From contig NZ_CP013655.1 of the NCBI RefSeq assembly GCF_001465345.1, positions 124,001 to 188,000 on the forward strand: a DNA stretch of 64,000 bases, read 5' to 3'. Below are positions 54,301-63,560 of the stretch, piece by piece. Positions within the stretch are counted from its first letter, which is position 1; the number at the start of each line of letters is the position of its first letter. The DNA is from Enterococcus rotai (GTDB taxonomy: Bacteria; Bacillota; Bacilli; Lactobacillales; Enterococcaceae). The notes under the pieces were generated by a model that was given only the letters and a program-made list of their open reading frames with translations, did not search any database and had not been told where the DNA came from. The translations under genes and the position numbers were made by a program.

Positions 54301-55648
54301 AAATTTTTAAATTTGAAAAAGTTAGGTCATTTGGAACTTCATCCGTTAAAATATCTGTAAGTTTAGTCCCTAAAGCTAGTTCCGTGCTGTCCAAATTATA
54401 ATCAATCGTCCAAACGATCGTATTTGTTTTTACATTGTATTCGCCTTTTTTAGTCATATGAGGATTATGATTGTATTGGAAATAAACATAGTTTGAAAGT
54501 GACGTACCATAGATCGTCGCTTCTGTGCTTAAATTGTATAATTCCTCATTGACAATTGATTCTTCTTTGATAACAGAATCATACGTCATGATGATGGCTT
54601 TATTCGTTTCTTTTTTTAAAGTCACTGTTAAATCTGTATTATTTTGTTGAAGCGTGTACTCTTCGCTTCCTAATAAAGTGGGTTCACCGATTAGGCTGCC
54701 CCCCATAGAAACATCTTGCGCAAAAACTTTCACATTTTTTACAGTCACATAGGCTGATGCATTCTCAGTACCTGTTGCTCCATTTTTATTAATTTTTGAT
54801 TTTACGACGATTGTTTCGTTTGGCTGAATCGTTTGTCGGTTGATATTCGTTTTGATCTCAGTTGAAACGATATCGGTATTAAAATTTTTATTTTTTTTCA
54901 GGTTGATACTTCCTTCACCTGAGAGCTTAAATAATAGCTCATATTTTTTTTCTTGGTTATTAGCTAACGAGAAGGTAATCGTTTTAAGTAAATCACTATC
55001 ATCGCTATATGGAATAAAACTAGTTTCAATGTCGATTTGATATTTTCCATTGACTACTGTTTCATTAAATATAATAGTAAGCTTTCCAGTCGTATCTAGA
55101 GTCCAACTTCCAACGGTCTCTAATCTTCCTGATATGTTGTTTGAGATTGCAATATCTGCTGGTAGTTGATATTCATAAGTTCCAGCCTGAATTGTTTGAT
55201 TTTCTGTTCCAACCTGAAGAGACAACTTTAATGGTGCTTGTCTTTGTGGACGATTGGTTGTTGTATCGTATTCTACGCCTTTAGGATCAGTTAAAGTAAC
55301 ATTCGTTATTAAATTCTCAGTTTGTTGTGCTTTTGCTTGCCTCGACTCCAATTTCACTTCACTAGTTGAAGTTTCGGCTGATTTTTCTGGTACTTCCGTT
55401 GAAGCAACAACTGATTCTTCGATCTGCTTAGCCACTGTATCCTCTGTCGAAGTCTCATTTATAACAGCGCTTTCTGAACTTTCTGAAGAAATTACTGTGT
55501 TCAATGCTTCACTTGTTGATGTACTTGTCGAAATCTCCGAAGTGTTTTCAGATAAAAATGTTTCAGCAAAACTAACAACAGGAATCAAAGAATTAGCAAT
55601 CATTAATAGTAACACCATTACTATCCAAAATTTCTGTCTTTTCATCAT
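51311..55648 (-). CDS. LPXTG-type surface adhesin with collagen-binding-like and Cna-B domains
   Basis: A 1445-residue exported surface protein. The signal peptide ends near VVSFAETF (about residue 30), followed by a Ser/Thr/Glu-rich stretch. About residues 110-1000 hold Ig-like modules marked by recurring TIVWTIDYN, TVDWSIIVN, VLTWTIGIN and ANWTIRTN, as in collagen-binding MSCRAMMs. Three Cna-B (SpaA-type) repeats follow, with VPLKKVD-like starts and ETKAP or EITAPDGY ends (isopeptide-forming Lys, Asn, Glu), then a MucBP-like unit (GEIKFHHIDTNGKEI). The sorting signal is LPRTN with a hydrophobic span and KKQLD tail. The fifth residue is Asn instead of Gly. The ligand is unknown. An AGAGGG site precedes the ATG at 55648. 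Confidence 0.9.
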   Translation of the reverse strand: MMKRQKFWIVMVLLLMIANSLIPVVSFAETFLSENTSEISTSTSTSEALNTVISSESSESAVINETSTEDTVAKQIEESVVASTEVPEKSAETSTSEVKLESRQAKAQQTENLITNVTLTDPKGVEYDTTTNRPQRQAPLKLSLQVGTENQTIQAGTYEYQLPADIAISNNISGRLETVGSWTLDTTGKLTIIFNETVVNGKYQIDIETSFIPYSDDSDLLKTITFSLANNQEKKYELLFKLSGEGSINLKKNKNFNTDIVSTEIKTNINRQTIQPNETIVVKSKINKNGATGTENASAYVTVKNVKVFAQDVSMGGSLIGEPTLLGSEEYTLQQNNTDLTVTLKKETNKAIIMTYDSVIKEESIVNEELYNLSTEATIYGTSLSNYVYFQYNHNPHMTKKGEYNVKTNTIVWTIDYNLDSTELALGTKLTDILTDEVPNDLTFSNLKIYNLYVYGTGSISLGGLAPSNHWDTSGFGQYTTDYIYTNNQSPTSTAAYRFVYETAIQNPSPREIENKVSDSLGSDDAKVNLAPSNISKILEEDSLDMTSGTVDWSIIVNNKHWGMQFSQMIDQFGERVNELVDGSEDFYYYAKGDDKTKHPLVAGQDYTISKTSSGFTVNMLGIHQGITTNKYVLTYTSKFDNTDIKVGDELSNKVSLTGNGNIPMEASATFNIPSFLVEGGKKNVSYNSNEGVLTWTIGINEERHKYKNLILNDDIESIQKLDKNSIEIVELDKIVNDNGNVTVMTGAKIQPGDDRYPTVMEIKDNQIHLEFSTIGNKKVAVRYKTAPSTAPVSDYYTKFSNIAKVSDEGSYTHELKAELTVPLGINTYKIGRVSTVDNKLANWTIRTNIMPANRPYKQLVLEDTFTLSDLSKAENTNFVIGTDAFVVRDQLTNNILRLGEDYDITFTYDQDQSPAGSAIKSYDTNYFKITFKKETRGVTVEYQTVTTKSANIRNTAVFTNDKAIKADWATVNHTVTSGSGSGKGVGQIPLKKVDAQTQQPLSGAVFELFDKESQQSLGLKITSDQDGNAAFQSVAEGEYLVKEITAPDGYKLSEDYEKGVLLSTKSDDDINDPNYVTTIENERIITTGDIELKKVDTDGQALSGAEFILSHSEQGQTTFYQENEQGQPNWTANQNEAKVFTSNDEGLILVSGMSAGTYSFIETKAPAGYQLDSTPVSLELTKEKIESKTKVTERKENQLLLGSLRVNKIDLETKQALSGAEFTLVSQADPDKKITKTTNKAGIAEFKDLPQATYTLIETKAPVGYLLKEIGEIIEINPEHLNRETTIENAPIAGEIKFHHIDTNGKEIADDDIIKGKVGTTQKVQPKEIKGYRFKEKQQSASRLRVNLDQFLSTDDVMFTEAPQTIVYVYEQVSVPPIVDPTIPKETDVTKIKSKTTKTTSLAKKKLPRTNEQTEYWYSVLGNSVLVSLLGYCVIYYYRKKQLD

Positions 55649-55762
55649 TTCCCTCTTTTCATTTTATTAAAAAAAACATATAACTATTAGTATTTTACCA
55701 TATATTTTTCATTTTAATAGATAAAATCATGATATTTTATAATATAATTGTAAAATAAAAAG

Positions 55763-55800
55763 CATAATTGTTTTAAAAAAACAATCATGTTTTTTATTTT
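55763..55800 (-). terminator. terminator of the dlt operon
   Basis: CATAATTGTTTT/AAACAATCATG with T-rich runs on both sides, directly after dltD. Confidence 0.82.
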
Positions 55801-55806
55801 TATTTC

Positions 55807-57075
55807 TTATTTCAAGTCAGCTGGTGCTTTTTGTTGCCACTCTTTTGAATAAAAGGATCCATCAAGATGATAACTTGGCACCTTAGTTGAACTTGTTTCC
55901 AAAAATGGTTGAATTCGCTGATCAGCTGCTAGCCAACCACGCCAACCTAAATGGATTGTATCAGCCATAAAGTACTGGGTATCACAATCTTTGGTAAAAT
56001 CTGCAATATTATTAAATCCTTGCGTTGTTAATTGGTATTTCACCTTTTTAGCAAAACCTTGTAGCATCTCTTGAGAGAGTCCTGTAAAATCGGTCCAATG
56101 TTTATTCACTGGTGGAATAATAAACAAGACCTCAGCATTGTCTTGTGCCAACTGACTAAGGACCAATTGTAAGTCAGAAAACTCAGGAGAAAAACGATAA
56201 TCCCAATTCGTTTGTGAATTTTCCAAGGATTTCAATTTCTTTTTCACTCGTTTGTCATAAAATGGATTAGATATTTCAAACGGATTGTTATTAGTCGATT
56301 TTTGACCAATTTCAGTCGCTAATTGATCTAAGGCACTTACATTATACGTAGCTGGCAAACGCTTCTCAGCTTTTCTAATCGCCTTATCTTTATTAACCAT
56401 CCCGATTTTCCCAAACAATTCATCTTCACGGGAAAACATGTTAAGCATTAGATTGATATACTGCTTATCTGAACTACTTGGCAGTTCTCCAGAGATAATC
56501 GCTTTTAAAGCACGATCTAACCGTTTATCTTCTTTTACCTTTGGGAAATCCATTAAACGTTCGGCAAGATACCGATCGTCATCTGTTACTTTTTCTAAGT
56601 CACTAACCCATTGATAGGTTTGCAATTCAGAGTAATAGGCATTGAAATAGTCATTGGTCACGCCATCTTTAACAAACCACTGTGGGGAAATGATAAAAAC
56701 AACTTTTTTATGCGCAAGATTTTTCCCCATCGACTGCATCATTAATGCTTGTGTTAACGATTGAGTACCTGGTGCTCCCAATAAAAACGGGCGGTAATTT
56801 CGATCGTATTTCTCGGCTAAAACTGTTGGATGAAATGGACTGATTCGACTCAGTTCAGATGACCCAAAAAATGGAACATATTCCTTTGAACCGATTGCTT
56901 TATTTTTGATCGCATTTCCTCTTAATACATTTGTTGCCATAGACGTAGAAGCATCTGCTAAAACACGTTTGCTATCTAAATCTATTTTAAATGGTGCAAA
57001 GAAGAAAGCGATAAGTAGAACCGCAGAAATCAAGATCGGTCCAAAGATGGCAAAGATTTTTTTCTTCATACTCAT
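55807..57075 (-). CDS. dltD: D-alanine transfer protein DltD
   Basis: Extracytoplasmic protein of 422 residues with one N-terminal membrane anchor (IFAIFGPILISAVLLIAFFFAPF). It has the SGNH-like active site FFGSSELSRISPFHPTV with the Ser, and DTIHLGWRGWLAAD with the Asp-His pair near the end. It completes D-alanyl transfer to teichoic acid. Its ATG overlaps the dltC stop (TAATG), so the genes are coupled. Confidence 0.96.
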   Translation of the reverse strand: MSMKKKIFAIFGPILISAVLLIAFFFAPFKIDLDSKRVLADASTSMATNVLRGNAIKNKAIGSKEYVPFFGSSELSRISPFHPTVLAEKYDRNYRPFLLGAPGTQSLTQALMMQSMGKNLAHKKVVFIISPQWFVKDGVTNDYFNAYYSELQTYQWVSDLEKVTDDDRYLAERLMDFPKVKEDKRLDRALKAIISGELPSSSDKQYINLMLNMFSREDELFGKIGMVNKDKAIRKAEKRLPATYNVSALDQLATEIGQKSTNNNPFEISNPFYDKRVKKKLKSLENSQTNWDYRFSPEFSDLQLVLSQLAQDNAEVLFIIPPVNKHWTDFTGLSQEMLQGFAKKVKYQLTTQGFNNIADFTKDCDTQYFMADTIHLGWRGWLAADQRIQPFLETSSTKVPSYHLDGSFYSKEWQQKAPADLK

Positions 57076-57311
57076 TATTGTAGTGCTTTCACTTGTTCAA
57101 TAACTTTATTTGGTGTGTTCCATAAATCGCGGTCAAATTCTGAAACAGGTACCTGTACATTAAGTTGGCCCTCAAGTTCAACTAATAATTGAACTGTTGC
57201 TAATGAATCCATCAATCCTTCTTCAAATAAATCTACATCTCTATTTTCTTTGACTTCATCTGTCCCTGCAATTTCTTCTAAAATATCTAAAACTGTTTCT
57301 TCTAAGTTCAT
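57075..57311 (-). CDS. dltC: D-alanyl carrier protein DltC
   Basis: A 78-residue carrier protein. The phosphopantetheine-bearing Ser is in DLFEEGLMDSLATVQLL. It carries D-Ala from DltA to the membrane. It lies 69 bases after dltB, with AGGAGAATG before its ATG. Confidence 0.96.
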   Translation of the reverse strand: MNLEETVLDILEEIAGTDEVKENRDVDLFEEGLMDSLATVQLLVELEGQLNVQVPVSEFDRDLWNTPNKVIEQVKALQ

Positions 57312-57380
57312 ATGTCATTCTCCTCTATCTTGTACAGTTTTCAGCTGTAGGTTATTTTATTTTTAAGCAATAACTATTTT

Positions 57381-58586
57381 TTATTTAAAGAACAATGTAT
57401 CTAAAAATCCTGAAAAAATCAAGAAACTAAAACAAACGGCATTAAATGTTAAGAAAACCGCAAAAGCATGCGTCAATTTATTAGATGGAATTTTTTCTTT
57501 ATTTTTTTTCTTAAAACGTAGCCAAGCATCGGTCAAACAAATCAAGGCAGCATGATAGAATCCATACACTAGGTAATACCATGTTAAGCCATGCCACACA
57601 CCCATCAGTAAGAATAACGCAAAGTAACCAACATTGGAAGCGACGATCCGGCTCTTAAACACTTTTTTCTTGATCAAGGTAAACATTAATCGCATATAAA
57701 TATAATCACGGAACCAAAAAGACAATGTCATATGCCAACGATTCCAAAATTCCTTGATGTTCCAACTTAAGAAAGGCTTATTAAAGTTGACTGGCGTATC
57801 ATAGCCCATCAAATAGCTTGTTCCAACTGCAAACAAACTATAACCGGCAAAGTCAAAGAATAGATACATACTATATATATACATGTACGCTACAAGCTCC
57901 CAAGAAAAGCCACCCGTTTTCACAGCCATCTTAGCCACAACAGGCATCAACACTTGACCAAAATAATAGCCAATAATAAATTTATATAAAAAACCCAAAA
58001 AGAAATTATGGATCCCTTTTCCTAGAAAGTCGACATATTTTTCTGGTGCTGGCGGATTCTCTACATCTTTTTCAAAACGACGATAACGATCAATTGGTCC
58101 AGACGAAATCGTTGGAAAAAATAACAGAAATTCGATATATCGAAAAATATTATATTCTTTGATCGAACCATCGCGTATTTCCATGATGATTTGTACTGAC
58201 TTAAAGGTCAAGTAGGAAATTCCTAAAAAGCCCAATAAGGAAGCATGTCCTGAAACAAAAGGAACAACTTTAACTAAAACCAATGGCAAAATAGCTAAAA
58301 ATACAGCAAGGTAAAAAACTTGACTAGCATTTTTCTTTTGACGGTAATGAAAATAAAACCAGACTAAGATTGTCTGCCAGATAACATAACCAATCAAAGC
58401 TACACCTTGTTTCCAATCCTCCCCACCAAAGCTCATGTATAAGAACAATAATGTAACTAAAACTTGATACCAAGCCCAACGCTTCCCTTTGATCAATAAG
58501 GTAAGGATCATTGGTAGCAGAGCAATCAATAGGTAAATAAAATAAATCGGATTCGCATAAGGAATCATGTGAGGAAAGTCGATCAT
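57381..58586 (-). CDS. dltB: D-alanyl transfer membrane protein DltB (MBOAT)
   Basis: A 401-residue polytopic membrane-bound O-acyltransferase moving D-alanine across the membrane. It contains FPTISSGPIDRYRRFE and SFWFRDYIYMRL, and the MBOAT His in LLMGVWHGLTWYYLVYGFYHA. Its ATG overlaps the dltA stop by four bases (ATGA). The upstream GAGGTG lies inside dltA. Confidence 0.96.
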   Translation of the reverse strand: MIDFPHMIPYANPIYFIYLLIALLPMILTLLIKGKRWAWYQVLVTLLFLYMSFGGEDWKQGVALIGYVIWQTILVWFYFHYRQKKNASQVFYLAVFLAILPLVLVKVVPFVSGHASLLGFLGISYLTFKSVQIIMEIRDGSIKEYNIFRYIEFLLFFPTISSGPIDRYRRFEKDVENPPAPEKYVDFLGKGIHNFFLGFLYKFIIGYYFGQVLMPVVAKMAVKTGGFSWELVAYMYIYSMYLFFDFAGYSLFAVGTSYLMGYDTPVNFNKPFLSWNIKEFWNRWHMTLSFWFRDYIYMRLMFTLIKKKVFKSRIVASNVGYFALFLLMGVWHGLTWYYLVYGFYHAALICLTDAWLRFKKKNKEKIPSNKLTHAFAVFLTFNAVCFSFLIFSGFLDTLFFK

Positions 58587-60097
58587 GTTGCATTCACCTC
58601 ATTCATCAACCCTTTACGGTCGATCTTTCCATTCGCTGTCAACGGCAATTGTTCAACATAGATAAATTTTTGAGGAATCATATAATCCATCACCGATAAA
58701 CTGAGTTCTTCTTTAATTGCTTTCGTTAATTTAAATTCTTTTTCAAAATCATGAGGATTCGCTACCACAAAGGCTACTAGCTGTTGAACCTTATGATTTT
58801 GGTATTTCGGTACGACAGCAGCCTGTTTAACATAAGAAACACCCGCCAAATGATGATCAATATCTTCAAGCTCGATTCGATAGCCATGAAGTTTTACTTG
58901 AAAATCAATTCGCCCATCATAAAGCAACATACCATCGACGAGCTTACCAGCATCTCCTGTGCGATACGCTGGTTGACCATTGTACTCAAAGAAGGCGGCA
59001 GCTGTTTTTTCTGGATTATGCAGATAGCCTTTAGAAACACTTGGCCCTGCAATTACGATTTCTCCCACTTCTCCAGTTGAAACTTCCTGATCATTCGTCA
59101 TGATGTAAACTGTTGTATCCTTTTTTACACGACCGATCGGTACACGACTGTATTCATCCAAGAGCGCTTGGGTGACTTCCACACCAGATATCGCTACAGT
59201 TGCTTCTGTCGGCCCATATGTATTAAAAATACGTGCTTGAGGGAAACGGTCTACTAATTTTTGTGCCGTTGCTTTAGGCAGTTCTTCACCACAAAATAGA
59301 AAAACCTTTAAGCTATCAACATGCTCTCCGTCAAAGGTCGGTTCCATCAAACAAATATCCATAAAGGATGGTGTTGAAACCCAAACTTCAATGGCTAATG
59401 TCGGCAATAACGTAAATAGTTGTTTAAAATCATTAATAACCTCTTTGGCCATCGGTGTTAATGAACCCCCTGAGGTCAAAGCTGGATATAAATCCATCAC
59501 TGACAAGTCAAATGAATATGGGGCTTGAGATAAAAAGCGCATGCCTTCAGTGATCCCAAAGTCTGTCAATTCCCAATTCACAAAACTTAAAAGATTATTA
59601 TGACTGATTTGAACCCCTTTTGGTACACCTGTTGTTCCAGAGGTAAAAATAATATAGTAGGTTTCTGGCCCAACTACTGGTTCCAAACTACCTACAGTCT
59701 CTAATTCTGCGCATATATTGTTAAGTTTATCTATTGAAATAATTTCAGCATCCGTTTCAATTTCTGGCCAATCCTTAACTGCAAAAATCATTGCCGGCTC
59801 AGCAACTTCTAAAATCATCTCAACTCGTTCTTTTGGTGTATGAGCCTCGATTGGTATATAAGCGTGACCAGCTTTGGAGGCACCTAAAAAACAAGCTAAC
59901 ATTTCAAATTCTAATTCGCCATAAACCACGACTGGACGACCTCGTCCTATGTTCTTTTGCAAATATCCGGCAATTGCATCTGAGTCTTGCTTCAACTCAC
60001 CATAAGTATACGTTCGATTGGTTTCAATATAAACGGGACGGTTTGGCTCCTTCATCCCCCAACGATCGATTGCTTCAATAATATTTAAAATCGTCAT
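58583..60097 (-). CDS. dltA: D-alanine--D-alanyl carrier protein ligase DltA
   Basis: A 504-residue adenylating enzyme that activates D-alanine and loads DltC. The motifs are YIIFTSGTTGVPKGVQ (A3), NTYGPTEATVA (A5), GYRIELEDI (A8/A9) and the C-terminal TANGKIDRKGL with the catalytic Lys. AGGGAGGA lies before the ATG. It starts 15 bases after the dltX stop. Confidence 0.97.
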   Translation of the reverse strand: MTILNIIEAIDRWGMKEPNRPVYIETNRTYTYGELKQDSDAIAGYLQKNIGRGRPVVVYGELEFEMLACFLGASKAGHAYIPIEAHTPKERVEMILEVAEPAMIFAVKDWPEIETDAEIISIDKLNNICAELETVGSLEPVVGPETYYIIFTSGTTGVPKGVQISHNNLLSFVNWELTDFGITEGMRFLSQAPYSFDLSVMDLYPALTSGGSLTPMAKEVINDFKQLFTLLPTLAIEVWVSTPSFMDICLMEPTFDGEHVDSLKVFLFCGEELPKATAQKLVDRFPQARIFNTYGPTEATVAISGVEVTQALLDEYSRVPIGRVKKDTTVYIMTNDQEVSTGEVGEIVIAGPSVSKGYLHNPEKTAAAFFEYNGQPAYRTGDAGKLVDGMLLYDGRIDFQVKLHGYRIELEDIDHHLAGVSYVKQAAVVPKYQNHKVQQLVAFVVANPHDFEKEFKLTKAIKEELSLSVMDYMIPQKFIYVEQLPLTANGKIDRKGLMNEVNAT

Positions 60098-60111
60098 GAA
60101 GTATTTCCTCC

Positions 60112-60261
60112 CTAAAACTCGTTATAAATAAATGTACCGCCGTCAATATTTTTATAATGATATAAATAAATCAACATTAAGAGAATCCCAAAATAAAACA
60201 CGGTCTTTCCAATAAATTTCCCCCAATATTGTACATTAGGTTGATTAAAAAATGCTTTCAT
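60112..60261 (-). CDS. dltX: teichoic acid D-Ala incorporation-associated protein DltX
   Basis: A 49-residue membrane peptide heading the operon. It begins MKAFFNQPNVQYWGKFIGKT, has one membrane span (VFYFGILLMLIYLYHY) and ends with the conserved FIYNEF. DltX assists D-alanyl transfer with DltD. GGAGG lies 12 bases before the ATG, a rather long spacing. The gene is short and easily overlooked. Confidence 0.94.
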   Translation of the reverse strand: MKAFFNQPNVQYWGKFIGKTVFYFGILLMLIYLYHYKNIDGGTFIYNEF

Positions 60262-60392
60262 TCTATTTTAAGCCTCCAAATTTTTTCCAAATTCATCATT
60301 TTTGTACTGTTATTGTAATCAAAACCACTAATAAAAGAAACTAAATTCGCAAATAAAGTACACTTTGCCACTAACAGTTTTGTCACTTCCAA

Positions 60393-60434
60393 CAAAAAAA
60401 GGGCAGAACAAAAGGGTAAAGGTTTTGTTCTCCC
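60393..60434 (-). terminator. terminator of the BceAB-type transporter operon
   Basis: GGGCAGAACAAAA/TTTTGTTCTCCCC stem with a 9-base loop and a minus-strand run of seven T. The dlt promoter must lie between here and 60262. Confidence 0.9.
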
Positions 60435-60524
60435 CACTTTCATGCATAAGAACTAACTGTTTTCAACGCTTTTTTAGTTTACTCATTTTTAGAGTAATCA
60501 CTAGTTACTTTAAAAAAAATTAAG

Positions 60525-62612
60525 TTATTGGCGATATTTCCCATGGATAATACGAGAATAGATCGCTGATGTTAAAAAATAATACGCTAGATAAATCAAG
60601 ATCAATAGTCCACATGACAGATAAGCCAACCAATAGCCTGAACTGGAAATAAATTTACTAAATACATAAATCGCAAATGTTGCATGCAATACTCCAATAA
60701 TCATTGGTGGAAAGAAGATAATGCTGTTTTGCTGGTAAACAAGTTTTGTGATTTCTTTTTTAGGAATCCCAATATTCTTTAATAAATCATAATTTTCTTT
60801 CTCTTTTTCGGCTTCAGAAAATTGCTGTAGCATCAAAATACTCCCTGTAATGATCAATGCCAACACACCTAAAAACATCGCCACGTAGATGAATAACCCC
60901 ATCGCTCTTCTGTTATACCTCAATTCTGAAAAGCGATTTGTGTAATTTAACTGCCAATATTCCTGTTCATCATCCTCAGAATACTCTTTAGATTGCTCAT
61001 TTTCTGCCTTCTGACTTGTTTTAGCAGTATAACCTAGCAGCTGATTATCGACCCACTGATATTTATAGTATACAGGGGCAATCCACTTAGGTTTTACCTC
61101 CTCAGATATCTTATTGACCAACTCTTCTTCATCATTCGTATGAACATTAAACGCATTTAATGTATAGGAGATTCCTGAATTTATCTCCTTGAACTGCTCA
61201 TCCGATACAACCACTGTGGGAAAAGTATACCTCAATAAATCTTGTCCCAAAAAATCCGCGCGTACATCTGAAACATGAAGCTTGATTCCATCTGACAATG
61301 TAAAATCAGACCCATAGCGAATAAATCCGCCTAAAATATTTTGAATACTATCCAAAATAACAATGTCCTGTTTATTATGTAGCTCAATTTTTTTTAAATA
61401 TGGATTTATTTTTTGAAATTCTCGATAGTTTGAAAGAGCTAAAATGTTTATTGGGCTTAGGTTATTTTCTTCAGCGTCCTGTCCAATTTTAAGATGAAAT
61501 CGGCTACCCGTCAACTTATAATTCAATTTGACTAAAGAATCTATTTTTGTATCCGTTTTATTTTCGATTACTTGCGCTACTTTCTCAAAATCATCTTGTG
61601 CAACAATAAAATCTGTTGGTGCTGTAATATTTACAGAATTCATCCCAATTGTATAAAAAGAAGCCGCACCACCAATCATCCCTAAGGCAATTGCAATAAA
61701 AATCGTCACAAACGATAACGTATTGCCACTTCTTCTAACATGTTTTTTGGTGTTACCTAAGGCTAACATGTTTAAGTTTCGATAATAGTTGAACTTATCT
61801 TTTCCAAATAGATAGACAACTAGGTTCATTGTATAGTTAAAAAATAAATACGTTCCTACCATACAAATCAACATAATCGCTACTGGTGCAATCAAGAAAC
61901 CTGCAAAACCAAACGCTGCTTTCATCAAAAAGGTTGCAAAACGAATCACATTATACGATAAAATATAGCCCGTCAGGATAAACACGATCCCTAAAACACT
62001 TAAGACAATCTCAAGAACAGACAATTTAGTTGAATTGGCCGCTCTTTTCTTCCTTTTACTAAGTAAATCTGAGACTTGATAGCGATAAATCAACCAGCTA
62101 CTTCGAAAGGACACCGCCAACAGCATAAAAACAAAAACAATCCCTGTTTGTACCATGGATGGGATCGAAGCATAGAACAGACTTTCTACTTGCAAAAACA
62201 TGGCTTTGGCCAAAATCATCGAAAATAGTTTAGAAAAAATAACGCCAAGAATCAGACCAGAAACTAGTGAAATCGCGCCCAAAATCAATGTTTCAATAAA
62301 AAATAGAAAAGATATTTGTTCTTTGCGCATACCGATTAAGTGATACAAACCAATTTCTTTTCCTCTTTTTAAAAGAAAAAAATGGTTCGCAGCAAACATG
62401 AATCCTAAAATCATGACCACGACTAGAATACCACCTAAATTCATCGCACTATCGATATGAATCTCTTGCCCAACTCTATTCGTTAGATTTCTATTATAGG
62501 TAATCGCATTAAAGCAATAATAGACAACAACAGCAAATGTCATACTAACAAAATAAACAAGGTAATTAAGAAATTGTCCTTTAAAATTTTTCCAAGACAA
62601 ATTAAAAATCAT
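60525..62612 (-). CDS. BceB-type ABC transporter permease (peptide antibiotic resistance; RapB-like)
   Basis: A 695-residue FtsX-family permease with ten predicted spans. The large extracytoplasmic loop (about residues 325-560) between span 6-7 and the last three spans is the Bce hallmark for sensing or removing cell-wall-active peptides. MIFNLSWKNFKGQFLNYLVYF is the typical start, with GGAGGTGG eight bases before the ATG at 62612; the frame is open to 62651. It overlaps the ATPase gene by 11 bases. In E. faecalis the transporter next to dlt is RapAB, which confers bacitracin resistance; this is likely the orthologue, by recall and synteny only. No two-component system lies beside it. Confidence 0.9.
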   Translation of the reverse strand: MIFNLSWKNFKGQFLNYLVYFVSMTFAVVVYYCFNAITYNRNLTNRVGQEIHIDSAMNLGGILVVVMILGFMFAANHFFLLKRGKEIGLYHLIGMRKEQISFLFFIETLILGAISLVSGLILGVIFSKLFSMILAKAMFLQVESLFYASIPSMVQTGIVFVFMLLAVSFRSSWLIYRYQVSDLLSKRKKRAANSTKLSVLEIVLSVLGIVFILTGYILSYNVIRFATFLMKAAFGFAGFLIAPVAIMLICMVGTYLFFNYTMNLVVYLFGKDKFNYYRNLNMLALGNTKKHVRRSGNTLSFVTIFIAIALGMIGGAASFYTIGMNSVNITAPTDFIVAQDDFEKVAQVIENKTDTKIDSLVKLNYKLTGSRFHLKIGQDAEENNLSPINILALSNYREFQKINPYLKKIELHNKQDIVILDSIQNILGGFIRYGSDFTLSDGIKLHVSDVRADFLGQDLLRYTFPTVVVSDEQFKEINSGISYTLNAFNVHTNDEEELVNKISEEVKPKWIAPVYYKYQWVDNQLLGYTAKTSQKAENEQSKEYSEDDEQEYWQLNYTNRFSELRYNRRAMGLFIYVAMFLGVLALIITGSILMLQQFSEAEKEKENYDLLKNIGIPKKEITKLVYQQNSIIFFPPMIIGVLHATFAIYVFSKFISSSGYWLAYLSCGLLILIYLAYYFLTSAIYSRIIHGKYRQ

Positions 62613-63369
62613 TCGCTCGGCCACCTCCGCCAATGGTTGCCTGCATATCAATCACCCGATTGAAAAACTCTTTTCTAGAGCCTTGACGAACTACCTCTGA
62701 AAAAAAGACACCATCTTTAATAAACAAAATCCGATTACAGTAACTTGCAGTATAAGGATCATGGGTAACCATCATGATCGTAGCATCGTCTTGTATATTC
62801 ATATTCGTCATATATTGAAGTAATTCTGCAGCTGATTTAGAATCCAAAGAGCCCGTTGGTTCATCTGCAAAAATAATTTTAGGTTTAGTGATCAGTGCAC
62901 GTGCTGCTGCTACTCGCTGTTTTTGTCCAACTGAGATTGCATTAGGGAAACTACTTAACAATTGGTCAATCCCTAAAATATCAGCAACATGCGCCAACCG
63001 TTGCTCCATTTCAGATAGAGGCATACGATCAACAGCCAATGGCAATAAAATATTATCTTTTACATTTAATGTATCCATTAAATTGAAATTTTGGAAAATA
63101 AACCCTAGTTTCTTACGTCGAAAATCGCTGATTTGACCATCGCGCATCTTCAATATATCTTGACCATCTATTCGAACCGTTCCAGTCGTAGGCAACGCAA
63201 TCGTGGAAATCGTATTGAGTAATGTCGACTTACCAGCACCACTAGGTCCCATGATCCCGACAAACTCTCCTTGTTCTACAGAAAAAGATATATTATTCAA
63301 AACTTGGACCTTATTGCTTCGGTACCCATATGATTTACTTAAATGATTTACTTCTAAAATTTTTGTCAT
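62602..63369 (-). CDS. BceA-type ABC transporter ATP-binding protein (RapA-like)
   Basis: A 255-residue ATPase. Walker A is GIMGPSGAGKSTLLN, the signature motif reads ISVGQKQRVAAARAL (Q for the usual G in the LSGGQ form), and Walker B is KIIFADEPTGSLDSKS with the D-loop, typical of MacB/BceA proteins. The His switch is MMVTHDP. GGAG precedes the ATG. It pairs with the permease downstream. The neighbouring dlt operon acts against cationic peptides too. Confidence 0.93.
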   Translation of the reverse strand: MTKILEVNHLSKSYGYRSNKVQVLNNISFSVEQGEFVGIMGPSGAGKSTLLNTISTIALPTTGTVRIDGQDILKMRDGQISDFRRKKLGFIFQNFNLMDTLNVKDNILLPLAVDRMPLSEMEQRLAHVADILGIDQLLSSFPNAISVGQKQRVAAARALITKPKIIFADEPTGSLDSKSAAELLQYMTNMNIQDDATIMMVTHDPYTASYCNRILFIKDGVFFSEVVRQGSRKEFFNRVIDMQATIGGGGRANDF

Positions 63370-63560
63370 AGATTTCGCTCCAGTTTATTCATTATCCTTA
63401 TTCTACCAATATTTTGCGTAACTGAACATCGTTTCCTCTTACAATTAAGTAATAATAAAAAAAGATTCATCAATCATTTATTTTTCCAAGTCAAAACGTT
63501 GTGACAATTTCCACAAACCTTTTAGGGAGTTGTTTTCACAGTTTTTTTCATTTCTCATAA

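Noticed and set aside
60258-60443. 61-codon open frame on the minus strand upstream of dltX
   Set aside because: It spans a clear terminator hairpin, has no ribosome binding site and overlaps dltX's start; not a gene.
63486-63508. TCAAAACGTTGTGA as a catabolite (cre) or Bce-type regulator site between the transporter and nrdD
   Set aside because: The cre consensus needs TG at the start and CA at the end, which are missing; the GTCA/TGAC arms are too short for a confident Bce-type operator.
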